A stretch of DNA of 64,000 nt from Dipteris shenzhenensis (GCA_047967505.1 CM106540.1), one strand, 5' to 3'; counted from the first letter of the stretch, positions 10,129-21,234 are shown. The notes: generated from the letters alone by a model not told the origin. Program-made: numbers and translations.

Positions 10129-10951
10129 ATGGCTACCATATTGAATATAGATAAGTTCAATGGAAAGGGCTTCCACACATGGCAGATGAAGGTGAAATTT
10201 GCATTGATGAGGGAAAACCTCTAGGGACTTGTCAAACCGACTTCAACTTCTTCTTCTACAGCCTCCAATGCTCGAGAATCCTCAGCTCCGACACTCCCTG
10301 CAAGGGATCCCGCTAGAGAGGAGAAAGCATATGGTATCATTGCTCTTGCTTTAGGAGATGATTATATTCATCACATCTCTGACTTAGAGTCTCCTTCAGA
10401 AGCTTGGCAGAAGCTTGACATGATTTTTGGTGCTAGCTCTCACATCTCAAAATTATCACTTAAAATCTCTTTCTTTGAATTGAAGATGGTTAGTGGCACT
10501 CATTTGGCAGCCCATGTCAATTACATGCGGAGTCTTATGACTCAACTTGCTTCTATCAACTCTCCTATCACTACAGATGATGCTATGGCAGTGTTGCTTA
10601 AGAGTATGCCTGAAGATTATGATCATATTGTTACCACTTTGAAAAATCTTCCTAATCCTAATCTCTGCTCTCCAAGAAGAAGAAAGGCACATGGAGCTCA
10701 GGAAAGGCAATGACACAGCTTATGCTATAAAAATCCAAAAGGGCAAGTTTTCACCTTGCAATCATTGTGGGAAGACAAATCACCTTTCAAAGGACTGCTT
10801 CAAAATCAATCCATGCAAACACTGTGGCAAAAACAATCATCATGAGAAGTTTTGCAGAGCCAAAGCAACTTCAAAGACAGAAAATGCCAATCTACTTTCA
10901 GTTGATGTGCCTCCACAAGATGAGGCATCCTTTGAAGATTATGCATTTTAA
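10129..10951 (+). pseudogene. Copia-type gag with two CCHC zinc knuckles
   Basis: The start codon at 10129 opens MATILNIDKFNGKGFHTWQM, the usual copia gag beginning (F-N-G-x-x-x-x-W). A stop codon at 10222-10224 replaces the Trp expected in NLWGL. The frame then continues through the gag core (SPSEAWQKLD, then HVNYMRSLMTQL, then MPEDYDHIV). A frameshift near 10670 is needed to reach the last part. The 3' part holds two knuckles: CNHCGKTNHLSKDC and CKHCGKNNHHEKFC, both CX2CX4HX4C. It ends at TAA 10949-10951 with no protease after it. Gag would package the element RNA in cytoplasmic particles. The two disabling mutations mean this copy cannot make a full Gag. The family call is firm. Confidence 0.85.
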
Positions 10952-11318
10952 AATCATCTCTATGTATGCTCCAGATCTCTCTTTTTATGTTGAGTCAAGG
11001 TACTCAGCCTGGATAGTCTTCCAAAATGAATGAAATAAACTATTATGTTTTGTGTGTTTTTGTAAACACCTCTGGTCACCTTATGATGTAGGCCATGTGT
11101 ATGTGTTTTGCTCCATGGTACCTCCTGCAGACATTGTGTGCATGTACATGCAGGGGAGATAACCATTGGAAGGTCTTTTTGTATCCCTTTTGTTTACCTT
11201 ACACCCATGGGAACCCTTGCTAGCTTGAGATCCTAGCCATTGATAGATCCATGACCACCATGAGATGGCATGAGACACCTTGTGCTAGCTGTATCCTTGA
11301 CATAGCCTGAGGCATTCC
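10952..11318 (+). other. Non-coding 3' internal region of the gag-only element
   Basis: This lies between the gag stop and the polypurine tract. It has no pol-like motif in any frame, supporting a gag-only design rather than a short deletion in pol. Confidence 0.6.
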
Positions 11319-11332
11319 CTTGAGGGGGGGTT
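11319..11332 (+). other. Polypurine tract
   Basis: CTTGAGGGGGGGTT lies directly before the 3' LTR start TGTTGGGA, where plus-strand synthesis would be primed. Confidence 0.75.
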
Positions 11333-11619
11333 TGTTGGGATATCTCAAGGTGTATGCCTCAGGCACACCTTGGTTTCTATGTGTGAGTGCTAGAGGCACA
11401 GTTAGGTGCCCATAAGCATAGTTAGGTAGTGGAAAGCCACATAGGATGATTGAGAGAATCTAGGAGCAGATTGAGGAGATGATTGTGGAGCTCTGAAGTC
11501 ATCAGTGATGTCAGTGAGCATGTAAGAGGTGCCTGCATAAGGACCTCACTCTTCTTCATCATATATGCAAGTATTCTGAATTTGTGTCCACTCTACTCTT
11601 TCCTTTCAGTTTACCAACA
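11333..11619 (+). repeat. Complete 3' LTR of the gag-only element (287 bp)
   Basis: The LTR begins TGTTGG and ends CCAACA, a perfect 6-bp terminal inverted repeat of the TG...CA type. Its right 161 bp are repeated at 9115-9275. Confidence 0.9.
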
Positions 11620-12205
11620 GAGGGAGGGGCGACCTATAACTTAGCATAACCTTTTTCCTCTCTATCTCACTCAATATGACTCCGATTCTAGAGCCATTTG
11701 AATCAACATTCTCCAGTTGACTAATCCCACTGATTAGGATAATAATTTGGGTAGTACTCGTTACTCGTGTCATGACAGGTCACTTATCTATCTATAGGCC
11801 CACCCCACAATGCAAACCAACACCACCCCTTGATCCCCTATGCGGTGGGTTGGGAGGAGGAGGACAATGTTAATACACAAAACCTCTTGGATCTAACCCC
11901 ATGGCCCTCTATGAATATGTGATGGTTTGGAAGGCGGCAACCAAGAGATACTCACAAGCTTTGCTTGCGCAATTCATGTGGAAACAAGGGCTTATTGCGT
12001 ATGATGTGAGAAGGCATCATGACCTATAGGTGCTCCATCCTACCTTACTCTCTAATGTTTAGTGCCCATTAAGCTGCCCCATACATAGCCAATGTCAGCC
12101 CACTAAATCAAAAGCTAGTTTCATCCTTAAATCCTAAAAGTGTGCCTGCAATCATTGGTGATCTAATCTCACAAGGCAGGCTTATCCCTTGGTAAGTCTA
12201 CCTTT
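11620..12205. other. Unassigned flank
   Basis: It begins with the continuation of the purine tract (GAGGGAGGGG). No recognisable gene or repeat is seen. Confidence 0.4.
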
Positions 12206-12975
12206 AGGATTTCGGCGTGATCATGGGAACATATTCACTCTTAAGGGTGTCATTGAGGAGGTCACGGCACGAAGACAAAGGGTACATTGTTGCTTTGTGG
12301 ACTTCCGCAAAGCTTTTGATATGGTGCCGAAAGCCCACCTTATTTGACGCTTGCAGGATTGGGTTATCATTAAGAGATTATCTGAGCCATTATGGCACTC
12401 TACGAGAGGGTTTCAAGCAAGGTCCATACCGGCACAGGATGGACAGAGGAGATCGTGAGCACAATTGTAGTCAAACAAGGTTGTACCTTGTCACCTAACT
12501 TGTTTGGCCTCTACAAAGATGAGCTTGATACTTTCATGGAGACACTAGGGGCGCCGGTTGCTCTCTTGCTGGAGCTTTGATTCAGATCCTCTTATGTGGC
12601 GATGACCTGATCTTGCTCTCGTCCTCAACGGAGGGCCTTCAGAGACGTTTGGACGTGTTGCACACCATTTGTGAGTCACACGGCTTGAAGGTCATCGAAA
12701 GACCAAGGTTATGATCTTCAACGCATCCCGAGCAGCCATGCGCAAAGAGCAGTTCACACTAGATGGGTTACTAGTGGAGGTCGCTTCATCATACACGTGA
12801 TTGGGCCTCCTCTTCTCTAGCCTGATTTTCATGATGTGACCGGCCATGCAAGCCCGCCTGAGCAAGGTATATGCTGCACTTGCTCAACTAGAGTGGCATA
12901 GCTTCCACCCCCACTTCCAAGATTCTCAGACCAAGACCATTCTTTTTTACTGTTTGGTCCGCCCACCAGGCAACG
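12206..12975 (+). pseudogene. Non-LTR retrotransposon RT, decayed (piece 1)
   Basis: Across shifted frames the RT core can be read in order. It starts IFTLKGVIEEV, then CFVDFRKAFDMVP at 12292-12330 (motif A), then VKQGCTLSPNLFGLY near 12470-12515 (motif B). Next comes LLCGDDLILLSSSTEGLQ at about 12589-12640 (motif C, with CGDD in place of YADD), then HTICESHGLKV and TKVMIFNAS. The TLSPNLFGLY and CFVDFRKAFD style differs from the L1-type LINE at 0.4 kb and resembles a separate RT clade common in seed-free plants and algae. Several stops and frameshifts show long decay. Confidence 0.75.
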
Positions 12976-14049
12976 GGTATGTATGACAGCCCTTGTTGGC
13001 GGCCTGATTTAACATAGGCAGATTGGGCTAGCGACTCTAGGTTCTCTTGCTGTCACAGATGATCCACAGCAAGGCATCAGTCCCACTGTTATGGCTGGTT
13101 TCGGTGCGTCTCCACTGCAGGTTGATGGTGCATTTCAAGTTATCACATACCTTTACCAAGTCAAGGAATATGGCTCTTGCACTTCATGAGGGAATATGGC
13201 TCTTGCACTTCAAGACGATGTAGATTACTGTGGCTGGCCCTATCCTCCTCCATGACCTTAGCAGTTGAGGGTGATCGGAGATGTGATATGCGCATACATG
13301 CAGGTGGTTTGAGAGTTTTGGGCTCCACATGGATCAGTTTACCCCCTTCCAATATAGCATTGAGGCTCCTCCAGTCCTGCTCACGTATCACAAGGTCAAC
13401 TAGGTCATTCGAGAGGACCTCCTACAGCTACACTTGGCTGGCACCTAGTGAGCTTCCGATGAAGCTCAGCTTCTACAAGGACCACTGTTTACGACAGAGT
13501 TTTTGCAGCCAGATCATACGGACCAGCAAATCACTAGTAGTCGGCGAGGCCTCAGTGACACGATAGACTTGACAAAGGATTGATGAACGAATCATGCTAG
13601 GGGATCTTCCCTCCATGTTCAATAGATCGGGGACATGACCAACAGGGGTTCCAGTGGCTCTTGTCAAACATAGGGCTGCTGCTAGGAGATTATGACAGGT
13701 CACATGCACAGACCACTATCAGCGCTCTATCACAAGGGTTTCCTATTATCACGGCCTCATTCATTGTAGGGGCCCCCTTGAGATTCCACCCTGGCCCACG
13801 TATTAGATCTAATACGATTGATTATGCCTAGATAGAAGCTCCACTCTTTCAGCTCATTATATCACGCTTCTTTTAGTCTCATAGACCCTTTGGTCTTTCG
13901 AAGACTTCTAAAAAACTTACTTTCCTCCATGGAGAAACCAAGCCCTCGGAATGTGACCCCAAGTATACATCTAACAAGAATACCTCGTACAAAAATCTCC
14001 CAATGTATGGATGGACTTGAGCTGCTTAAAATTTTATAAAATCAGTTTT
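12976..14049 (+). other. Probable remainder of the decayed RT element, poorly preserved
   Basis: A 129-codon plus-strand frame (13177-13566) follows the RT core and may be part of the C-terminal region of the same element, but no motif confirms this. A 23-bp phrase (GGAATATGGCTCTTGCACTT) is duplicated at about 13167 and 13190. From 13570 to 14049 nothing is recognised. Confidence 0.35.
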
Positions 14050-14380
14050 ACCTAAGATGGACATCGTACAAACAACACCATTGAAGAGGATGTATGCTTT
14101 GTGGATGTCAAATAAAAATTTGACATTGTGACCCATGCCTAACTTACTGAGGGACACCATCTCTACTATAGTAGCACTTTATGAGAAAGTCTACGGGTGA
14201 TCGGTACCTCAATAGGGTGGTTAAAGGACACCATAGGGGTCAAATAAGGTTGCCCTTGCGAACAACCTTGTTTGGTTTCTACATCAAAGAGTTATCAATG
14301 TTTATTAAAGCTATGGAGGGAGAGGGTTCTTCCCAGGCAATGGTGCCAATCTTGCTTATAGCTGATGACGTCCAATAGTT
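14050..14380 (+). pseudogene. Non-LTR retrotransposon RT, decayed (piece 2)
   Basis: A second, more diverged RT core of the same general type. It has CFVDVK-stop-KFDIV at about 14095-14130 (motif A), LPLRTTLFGFYIKEL near 14250-14295 (motif B) and PILLIADDVQ near 14350-14378 (motif C). It repeats the order seen in piece 1, so it is a separate insertion or a tandem copy. Confidence 0.6.
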
Positions 14381-14956
14381 GAGAACCGTAGACAACATCT
14401 TCATGTCATATACAATGTTTGTGAATAGAGTGATCTAAAGGTCAAGTGTCTCTCAAGTACAAACTTGTAGACCTTGGCTAGATCCACAAGGTCACTGCCT
14501 TGAGAATCGGTAACAACAGAATCTTCTAACAGGTAAGGCAAAACTAGGACAAATCGTTTCCTTAAATATTTGGCCAAAATGAAAGCATAGGTCTCGCAAT
14601 GACGTGCAAGGTACTCCATTTGGAGCCTTCGTGGTCTTTATCCTCATTGAAGCTAGGAATCATGGAGAGATATGGTGCTGCCATATAAAGTATGAGCATG
14701 CCACCCGTAGGTGTCTAACTATGTGATAGGTGAAGACACATCCACATTATTAAGACGCTTTCTACAACATACAAACAATTGTGCAAAACAGTTTAACATA
14801 ACAGAAGAATTCTGAAAGCTACAAACAAATTCATTACACGTGTGAGCAAAATCATGAAAAACCTGCTTGAGTAGCTGTCGGAGAGCCATCCACAATAGGC
14901 CTCTTCTTCTATGCAATGCCTTGGGTTAACTGCGACGACCAATTTGTAGATCAGAA
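14381..14956 (-). other. Unassigned minus-strand frames
   Basis: The minus strand at 14619-14401 encodes 72 codons of protein-like composition (ILAKYLRKRFVLVLPYLL and SDLVDLAKVYKFVLER), but I cannot assign a family. Further up the minus strand, a frame ending ALRQLLKQ meets a CAG/GTTTTTC junction that could be a splice donor. These may be exons of an unknown gene or chance. Confidence 0.25.
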
Positions 14957-15045
14957 ACTGTGCATCATCCCTGCAAATCCAGACTCTTCAAACCAAACTG
15001 CGCATCATCCCTGCAAATCCAGACTCTTTCGAACCAAACTGTGCG
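14957..15045 (+). repeat. 40-bp tandem duplication
   Basis: ACTGYGCATCATCCCTGCAA plus ATCCAGACTCTT recurs at 14957 and 14997, with the start of a third copy (ACTGTGCGACA) near 15037. Confidence 0.85.
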
Positions 15046-15925
15046 ACACCCCTAAAAGAGAATTTTGCAAGCTTTCTAAATAGCGATGAGGCCATGAAAG
15101 ATGCACTAACTTCATACAAAGACAGGCTACTCGAGTCAAAGGTGATTCTAGAGGCAAAAGTGTCATTCAATTTGAAAAAACTTTAGGAAAAGACAAGCAT
15201 AAAACAATAAAAACAAGTATCAATAATTGCATCTGTTCATATGCTTACTTTCTAAAAAGAGAGCATTGATTTTAAGTGATCCGAAAAAATGCGTTACTAT
15301 CGTTAAAACGTACCCCTTGCAAACACTAGTTGTAGAAAATGCAGAGTCCAAGGCAACGAAACGTATACTTACAATGAAGCCAAGAACAATGAAGAACCTT
15401 TAAATATTTCCCATTTCTATCTTTTACAAAGGCAGAGTCTAAGGCAAGGAAACATACACTTAGATGAGCCAAGGCCCAAACCCATTTTTAAAAATCAAAG
15501 GCAAACGTGATGGAAGTCATCAAAAACATGTTCAATGTTATATATATTGAAGGTGATTATCATCATCGATCGCCAAATATCCAAGACAGAGAGAGCTTGC
15601 GGAAACCGTCACAGAGTAACAGTGCAGTCGCTCGCCAAACCATAATAGTACAGCTCCAAGCTACGGATGCAAAATCTACCAGGACTACCCACGAATGAAG
15701 GAGGTGAAGTGCATATATCTCCGCCCGGTGTCCCTAAAGCACAAGATCGCAGAAACGGCACACGACACTCGAAATGAGTCACAAATTTCGTTAATGTAGA
15801 GAAATCTCTCTACTCACCTTTACACGGTCTTGTTGGACAATCTCGCAATGTCTCCAAAGTATTTCAAGTTGCTCGGCTTTCGTGACCGTTCAAAACCCGC
15901 ACGCGTGAGGATGCTCTGCAGACTT
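15046..15925. other. Unassigned
   Basis: A short phrase (GCAGAGTCYAAGGCAA) occurs near 15341 and 15431, which suggests an old duplication. No coding motifs are seen. Confidence 0.4.
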
Positions 15926-16185
15926 TGTTGGGGAGTACTGAAGAATGAAACGCAAATTCAACTATAGTTAAGGAGGTGGCGAGCAGCTAATAACAAGTGA
16001 GTACAAGTAGTCGTGAGCAATGCCTTCAAATTGGTTCTTTCAAAGGAAAACAATTGTTGGAGAGTACTAAGAATGAAACTCAAATTCAACTATAGTTAAG
16101 GAGGTGGCGGGCAGCTAATAACAAGTGAGTACAAGTAGTCGTGAGCAATGCCTTCAAATTGGTTCTTTCAAAGGAAAACAATTGT
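15926..16185 (+). repeat. 129-bp tandem duplication
   Basis: Two direct copies begin TGTTGG(G/A)GAGTACT at 15926 and 16055 and end at AAAACAATTGT. They differ by only a handful of bases. The copies are recent relative to most repeats here. Confidence 0.93.
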
Positions 16186-16249
16186 CAAGATAAGGAATGA
16201 TTAATTTGCAACACTTGTGATGGAAGCCCGTGTATAGGAAAGTTCGAAT

Positions 16250-16266
16250 GATTTGCAAACTTCGTA

Positions 16267-16314
<48 letters not shown>

Positions 16315-16386
16315 AAAAAAGAAAGTGTGTGTGTGAGAGAGAGAAAGAACCAAAATAGAAGAGGGCCACGATTTGCAAACTTCGTA

Positions 16387-16420
<34 letters not shown>

Positions 16421-16484
16421 TCCTTTAAAAAAGAAAGTGTGTGTGTGAGAGAGAGAAAGAACCAAAATAGAAGGGGGCCCACTT
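16250..16484 (+). repeat. 120-bp tandem duplication carrying (GT)n(GA)n
   Basis: GATTTGCAAACTTCGTATGT starts each copy (16250 and 16370). Each contains (GT)n(GA)n, then CTTTAAAAAAGAAAG and a second short GT/GA run, then AGAACCAAAATAGAAG. Copies differ mainly in the number of dinucleotide units. Confidence 0.93.
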
Positions 16485-17469
16485 TTTAACAAAAATGTAA
16501 GTAGTGCGCAGCCCGAAAGGCAGTGCTAACAAATGTAAAATTCCTATACAGATATCGACTTGCGAAGTTACATGACTAATGTGCAATGTTATTGTTTATG
16601 TATATGTTGTCATACGTTGAAAATTGATCAAATGTAATGTAATGATGGAGGGACTTACATTTTATGATCTCACCTTGAGACAAGAACGGGTCTTTAACCT
16701 GCATAAATCTTTATACAAATCATGTGTTCTCTCTCCTTTACCTGCTAGTGTGGGATTATACCCTCAGGATGGGCAATTCTAACGTTAAATCTTGTAGCCT
16801 ATAAAATTAGATCCCCCTTGGTGGGTATTGAATCAAGCAACTAATGATAGGGCAATTGTTGTGAGTTTTTGCCACAATTGCTAAATGTACATCTCAGTAA
16901 TCCAAACACTAATTCTAATAATTTCTTTGGCCTCTTTTATTTATAGCTGGTATTGCACTTTTTCAAACAATAGGAGGATCACACCTGACAAAAGATGGTA
17001 ACACACCCAATCTTGGTTATAGGACACTATAGGTGATATATAGATGATCAACCTCGATGGGCTTTTAAGAGAGAGATATGGTCAACCTTCACTATGGGTG
17101 ATATATAGATGGTCAACCTTCAATTTTAGATAGATGGGCGAGAGAGAGAGAGAGAGAGGTTTGTTATGCTGAGGGTGAGAGGTGAATTTTGCCCACATCA
17201 CCAAATTCATCAAATCTGTCATGGTTAGAGCTAGTATTGTTGGCAAGACTTGTATGCTAATCTTCTACACCAACAGTAGATTCCCAATTGTAAGTGCCTT
17301 CATCATCTGACATATTGTGTTTCCATAAATATTGATATAATCTTGTATTTTCACTCCCTTATCATGCTTGATTTAGCCTAGCATATCAATATTGGCTTAC
17401 TCCTTAGGGAAGGACAATTCTTAGCTCAAATCCATATAGCCTCCATTGGTATTGTGGCAACTTTGTTAA
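16485..17469. other. Unassigned
   Basis: No gene is recognised. A (GA)n run lies at about 17139-17157, and the phrase GATATATAGATGGTCAACCT or close variants occurs twice between 17030 and 17120. Confidence 0.4.
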
Positions 17470-19130
17470 TGTCATCAAGCGAAAAAACAAACACACCTCG
17501 AGCAGATATTGACTCCAGCAATTGAATGGGTGTAAACTTAGTGAAGTGCCATGTGACCACATCATAAATTTTAGGGGTTTGTCATCAAATAAAACATATC
17601 TACTTACTTAGGACACAATGGGTTCCACTTATACATAAATATACATGTTTTGACGTTATTGCTCATCATCTGGTCACACATGTTCTGATGTTATTGCTCA
17701 TCCCCCTCGTGATCGGTGTTTTGCTAGAGGCGTGTTGATTCGTGCCTCAGGATTTGTGGTAGCTTGGGTACCATCACATCCACACACATTTTCATACGTT
17801 ATTGCTCATCCACCTCATGATTGGTGTTTCACAAGAGGTGAGCCTCAGGCTTTGTTGTAATGTCTTTGAGCGAAAAACCAAACGCACCTCAAGTAGATAT
17901 TGGCTCCAAGAATTAAATGGGTGTAAACTTAGTGAAGTGCCATGTGACCACATCGTAAATTTTAGGGGTTTGTCATCAAATAAATAAAACATATCTACTT
18001 CCTTAGGACACAATGGGGTCCACTTATACATAAATATACATTTTTTGACGTTATTGTTCATCACACATGTTCTGATGTTATTGCTCTTCCCCCTCATGAT
18101 TGGTGTTTTGCTAGAGGTGTGTTGATTTGTGCCTCAGGATTTGTGGTAGCTTTGGGTACCATCGCCTCCGCACACATTTTCATATGTTATTGCTCATCCA
18201 CCTCATGATTGGTGTTTCACAAGAGGCGAGCCTCAAGCTTTGTTGTAATGTCTTCAAGCGAAAAACCAAACGCACCTCGAGCAGATATTGACTCCAGCAA
18301 TTAAATGGGTGTAAACTTAGTGAAATGCCATGTGACCACTCATAAATTTTAGGGGTTTGTCATCAAATAAAACATATCTACTTCCTTAGGACACAATGGG
18401 TTCCACTTATACATAAATATACATTTTTTGACGTTATTGTTCATTATCTAGTCACACATGTTCTGATGTTATTGCTCTTCCCCCTTGTGATTGGTGTTTT
18501 GCTAGAGGCGTGTTGATTTGTGCCTTAGGATTTATGGTAGCTTTGGGTACCATCGCCTCCACACACATTTTCATATGTTATTGCTCATCCACCTCATGAT
18601 TGGTGTTTCACAAGAGGCGAGCCTCAAGCTTTGTTGTAATGTCTTCAAGCGAAAAACCACGCACCTCAAGCAGATATTGACTCCAACAATTAAATGGGTG
18701 TAAACTTAGTGAAGTGCCATGTGACCACATCGTAAATTTTAGGGGTTTGTCATCAAATAAAACATATCTACTTCCTTACAACACGATGGGTTCCACTTAT
18801 ACATAAATATACATTTTTTGACGGTATTGTTCATCATCTGGTCACACATGCTCTAATGTTATTGCTCATCCCCCTGGTGATCGGTGTTTTGCTAGAGGTG
18901 TGTTGATTCAGCCTCGGGATTTGTGGTAGCTTTGGGTACCATTGCCTCCGCACACATTTTCAGACATTATTGCTCATCCCCCTCATGATTGGTGTTTCGC
19001 AAGATGCGAGCCTCTGGACTTGTGATAGTTTTGGGTTCACCTCCAATTCCATTTACTAAGTGTCCTCCTTTGCTCCAAAGTTTCGATCATCTCCCTCATG
19101 ATTGATGTTTTGCTAGGGTTGTGCCGGCTC
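17470..19130 (+). repeat. Satellite-like tandem array, unit ~390 bp
   Basis: ACACATGYTCTRATGTTATT recurs at about 17677, 18063, 18454 and 18844, giving spacings of ~386-391 bp. A partial unit precedes the first and a degraded one follows the last. Units share GTAAACTTAGTGAARTGCCA and TTTTAGGGGTTTGTCATCAA. Each unit also contains two related sub-blocks of the form TTATTGCTCATCCNCCTC then TGATYGGTGTTTYNCNAGA, so the present unit arose from an older, shorter repeat. No coding capacity. Confidence 0.9.
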
Positions 19131-19247
19131 AAGCATTGGGATAGAGGCAAAATAAGTGAAAGACAAAAGTGACCGATTGCTGCCACAATCATGAGGATCT
19201 ATTGCCTCTATTCCAACTCTCACCCCTTGACCTTCATAAGAGAAGGA

Positions 19248-19490
19248 GGGGTGTCTAGCGGCACTACCCTTTGAGTGTAACCTCACAATAATGAATATAG
19301 AAAAGAGATGATTGTATATCGGTAGGTGTTGCCCTTTAGCTTCCTAAGCGAGGCTACAAGGCCCTAGGGGTGTCACATGGCATTGCCCTTTCAGTGCAAC
19401 CTCACAAATCAAGAATATGGAGATAGAGATATATAAAAGAGATGATTATATATCGGTACGTGTTGTTGTCTAGCCTTTCTCGCCTTAAGG
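19248..19490 (+). repeat. ~130-bp degenerate tandem duplication
   Basis: GGGGTGTC...GGCA(C/T)TRCCCTTT, then GATGATTRTATATCGGTA, occur twice, about 128 bp apart. Confidence 0.75.
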
Positions 19491-19664
19491 TATGGACTAA
19501 TATGCTACAAGGAAGACACTTTCTAATCGCATCAAAATACCATGGAGCAAAAGAGACGACAACATGGATCACCTACCATATGCTTCCATGAAACTTGAAG
19601 GTATAATGTTCGCTTTCTCCAATGAACGAATGAACTGAATGTTCATCTTATGCATTCCCTTTCC

Positions 19665-19830
19665 ACTTTGATCTAGCAAAGTGAGTTCAAAGAGAGCCAG
19701 CACATCCATTCCTCAATTAGGAGTGCCACATCCTGTGCTTGCCCTTTCCACTATGATCCAGCAAAGTGAGTCCAAAGAGAGCTAGCACATCCATCCCACA
19801 ATGAGGGGCGCCAAGTTGCACCACCCTCTG
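19665..19830 (+). repeat. 79-bp tandem duplication
   Basis: TCCACTWTGATCYAGCAAAG followed by TGAGTYCAAAGAGAG occurs at about 19669 and 19748. Confidence 0.85.
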
Positions 19831-19833
19831 AGT

Positions 19834-19837
<4 letters not shown>

Positions 19838-19884
<47 letters not shown>
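19838..19884 (+). repeat. (CT)n microsatellite
   Basis: An uninterrupted CT run of about 23 units. Confidence 0.97.
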
Positions 19885-19885
<1 letters not shown>

Positions 19886-20229
19886 GCTCCCTTCCCCTCC
19901 GATTGTGAGCCTCTCCTTGTAGCACGGGGTTGCCTAGCCCCCTTGCCACCATCACCTTCGTGAGTTGCTCCCTAGAGCGCGAGGCCTTCCCTACAACACA
20001 AGACTATCCAGCCCCCCACCCAGGTCCTCCTTTGCAGCATGGGCTACCCCAAATACCGCATGGGACTACTCTAGCAACTATTCCCACATACAAATGGCAA
20101 AGAGACAACAGCATGGAGGACAAGGGAAAATAGAAAGAAAATAGAGAAAACAATACAAATAGCAAACACAACATGCTTGGCAAGAAGTGGGAGCACAAGA
20201 ATTTTTTCTACATTCTAAACAACACAGAT
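19885..20229. other. Unassigned segment before the coiled-coil relic
   Basis: Pyrimidine-rich at first, then mixed. Short frames only. By analogy with 3181-3690, which precedes copy 1 of the relic, it may be leader sequence of the same element, but the two stretches are not obviously alike. Confidence 0.3.
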
Positions 20230-20800
20230 TTGCATAATTATTTGACACAATGCCTACGCAAGGGAGTGTGGAAGAAATATGGGGTAGACAAGCATTGGAA
20301 GCTGCCATAAGTGCATACACAACAAGAAGGCCACCCAAAGGTATGTGTGAAGTCATCTCTCGACTTCATTAGATTTATCTCGCGTAGGTTGATAGTCTGG
20401 AAGCCACCAATGTGGCTTTGCTCAATGAAAAGGCACATGCAGATAAAGCATTGGCTAAGGTTAAGAAGTAGGCTGGATGTAGAGGAATGGCGAAAGGAGA
20501 AGATCAAGAAGGATGGATGGGAGAAGGAAAGACTAGCTTGGGAATCAGAGATGATGGAGCTTAAAGGCCAAATGTAAGCTATAGGAACCGGAATACAAGA
20601 GCTGAGAGATGCACAAGGAGCTCTGGAAGGAACATACAAGGCAATAGAAGAGTTGAAATCTGAGAATGAACAACTCATAAAAGAATTGGCATCCTTGCAG
20701 CCACCTTGCAAGGTAATCAAGCCGAGTTTACACAAAAGATCACTACGAGAGAGGCTACAATTCTAGAATGGAAAGGTGTGGTTAAAAAAGGCACAGTGCC
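20230..20800 (+). pseudogene. Coiled-coil, TE-like coding relic (copy 2)
   Basis: Paralogous to 3690-4225 and better preserved. Across frames it reads SVEEIWGRQALEAAISAYT, then VDSLEATNVALLNEKAHADK, then a charged helix (EEWRKEKIKKDGWEKERLAW), then ELRDAQGALEGTYKAIEEL and SENEQLIKELASL. It ends with LEWKGVVKKG near 20785. The heptad-like pattern of Leu with Lys/Glu predicts a long coiled coil. At least two frameshifts or stops break it. No zinc knuckle or pol follows. It is probably the N-terminal or gag-like protein of a retroelement family; the exact family is not known to me. Confidence 0.6.
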
Positions 20801-21234
20801 CCCAAGAAGGACTTCATCTCAAATGCTTTGGAAAAGGACAAGAGAAGGAACAATAAGGCCTTAAATGTCAACCTAAACCATAAGTCCTTTTCTGCCAAAA
20901 ACATTGACATGCATGCAATTAGCTAGAGTGTAGTTAATTAGCAGCCACAGTACGGTGGCTCCTTGATGATATTTGGATGGGTGGCAGGTGAATAATTGAC
21001 GGCTCAAATTTTGACCGGGCTTGCATGCGATTTAATTACCACTTAATCATTAGTCATACCAGCATGGTGGCTCCTTCATGAGTATTTGGACAGACCATGG
21101 TCTCTAGACCCTGGCAACCAGAATGGGTTCCCCTTTTTAGGGATTCAAAAACATGGAAGCCTTGCTATACATAATACCACTCTCTCCTCCGGTTTCATGT
21201 TCCATACATATACAATGTGCAAGTAAAGCAATTA
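20801..21234. other. Unassigned, with a short degenerate duplication
   Basis: CGGTGGCTCCTTGATGATATTTGGA and a variant recur near 20953 and 21064, about 111 bp apart. The CATGGTGGCT phrase also appears repeatedly at 48.9-49.6 kb. Confidence 0.4.

Larger units (their letters stand above)
9115..11619 (+). mobile_element. Gag-only, non-autonomous Ty1/copia-like element (TR-GAG-like)
   Basis: A compact 2.5-kb element. It has a 5' LTR remnant (9115-9275), a PBS at 9276, a leader, a gag pseudogene (10129-10951), about 370 bp of non-coding DNA, a polypurine tract and a complete 3' LTR (11333-11619). There is no protease, integrase, RT or RNase H, and no space for them. This architecture fits the described TR-GAG class of plant retrotransposons, which depend on a partner element for pol functions. 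The two LTRs match over 161 bp with only a few differences, so the insertion is moderately young. GAGGG occurs immediately on both outer sides (9110-9114 and 11620-11624), as a 5-bp target duplication would. Confidence 0.8.

Noticed and set aside
14401-14619. Minus-strand 72-codon frame as a named host gene (callose synthase or similar was considered)
   Set aside because: Protein-like composition but no diagnostic motif; naming it would be a guess, so it is listed only as unassigned.
20238-20735. 165-codon minus-strand frame
   Set aside because: It is the antisense shadow of the plus-strand coiled-coil relic, which has a paralog in the same sense at 3.7 kb.
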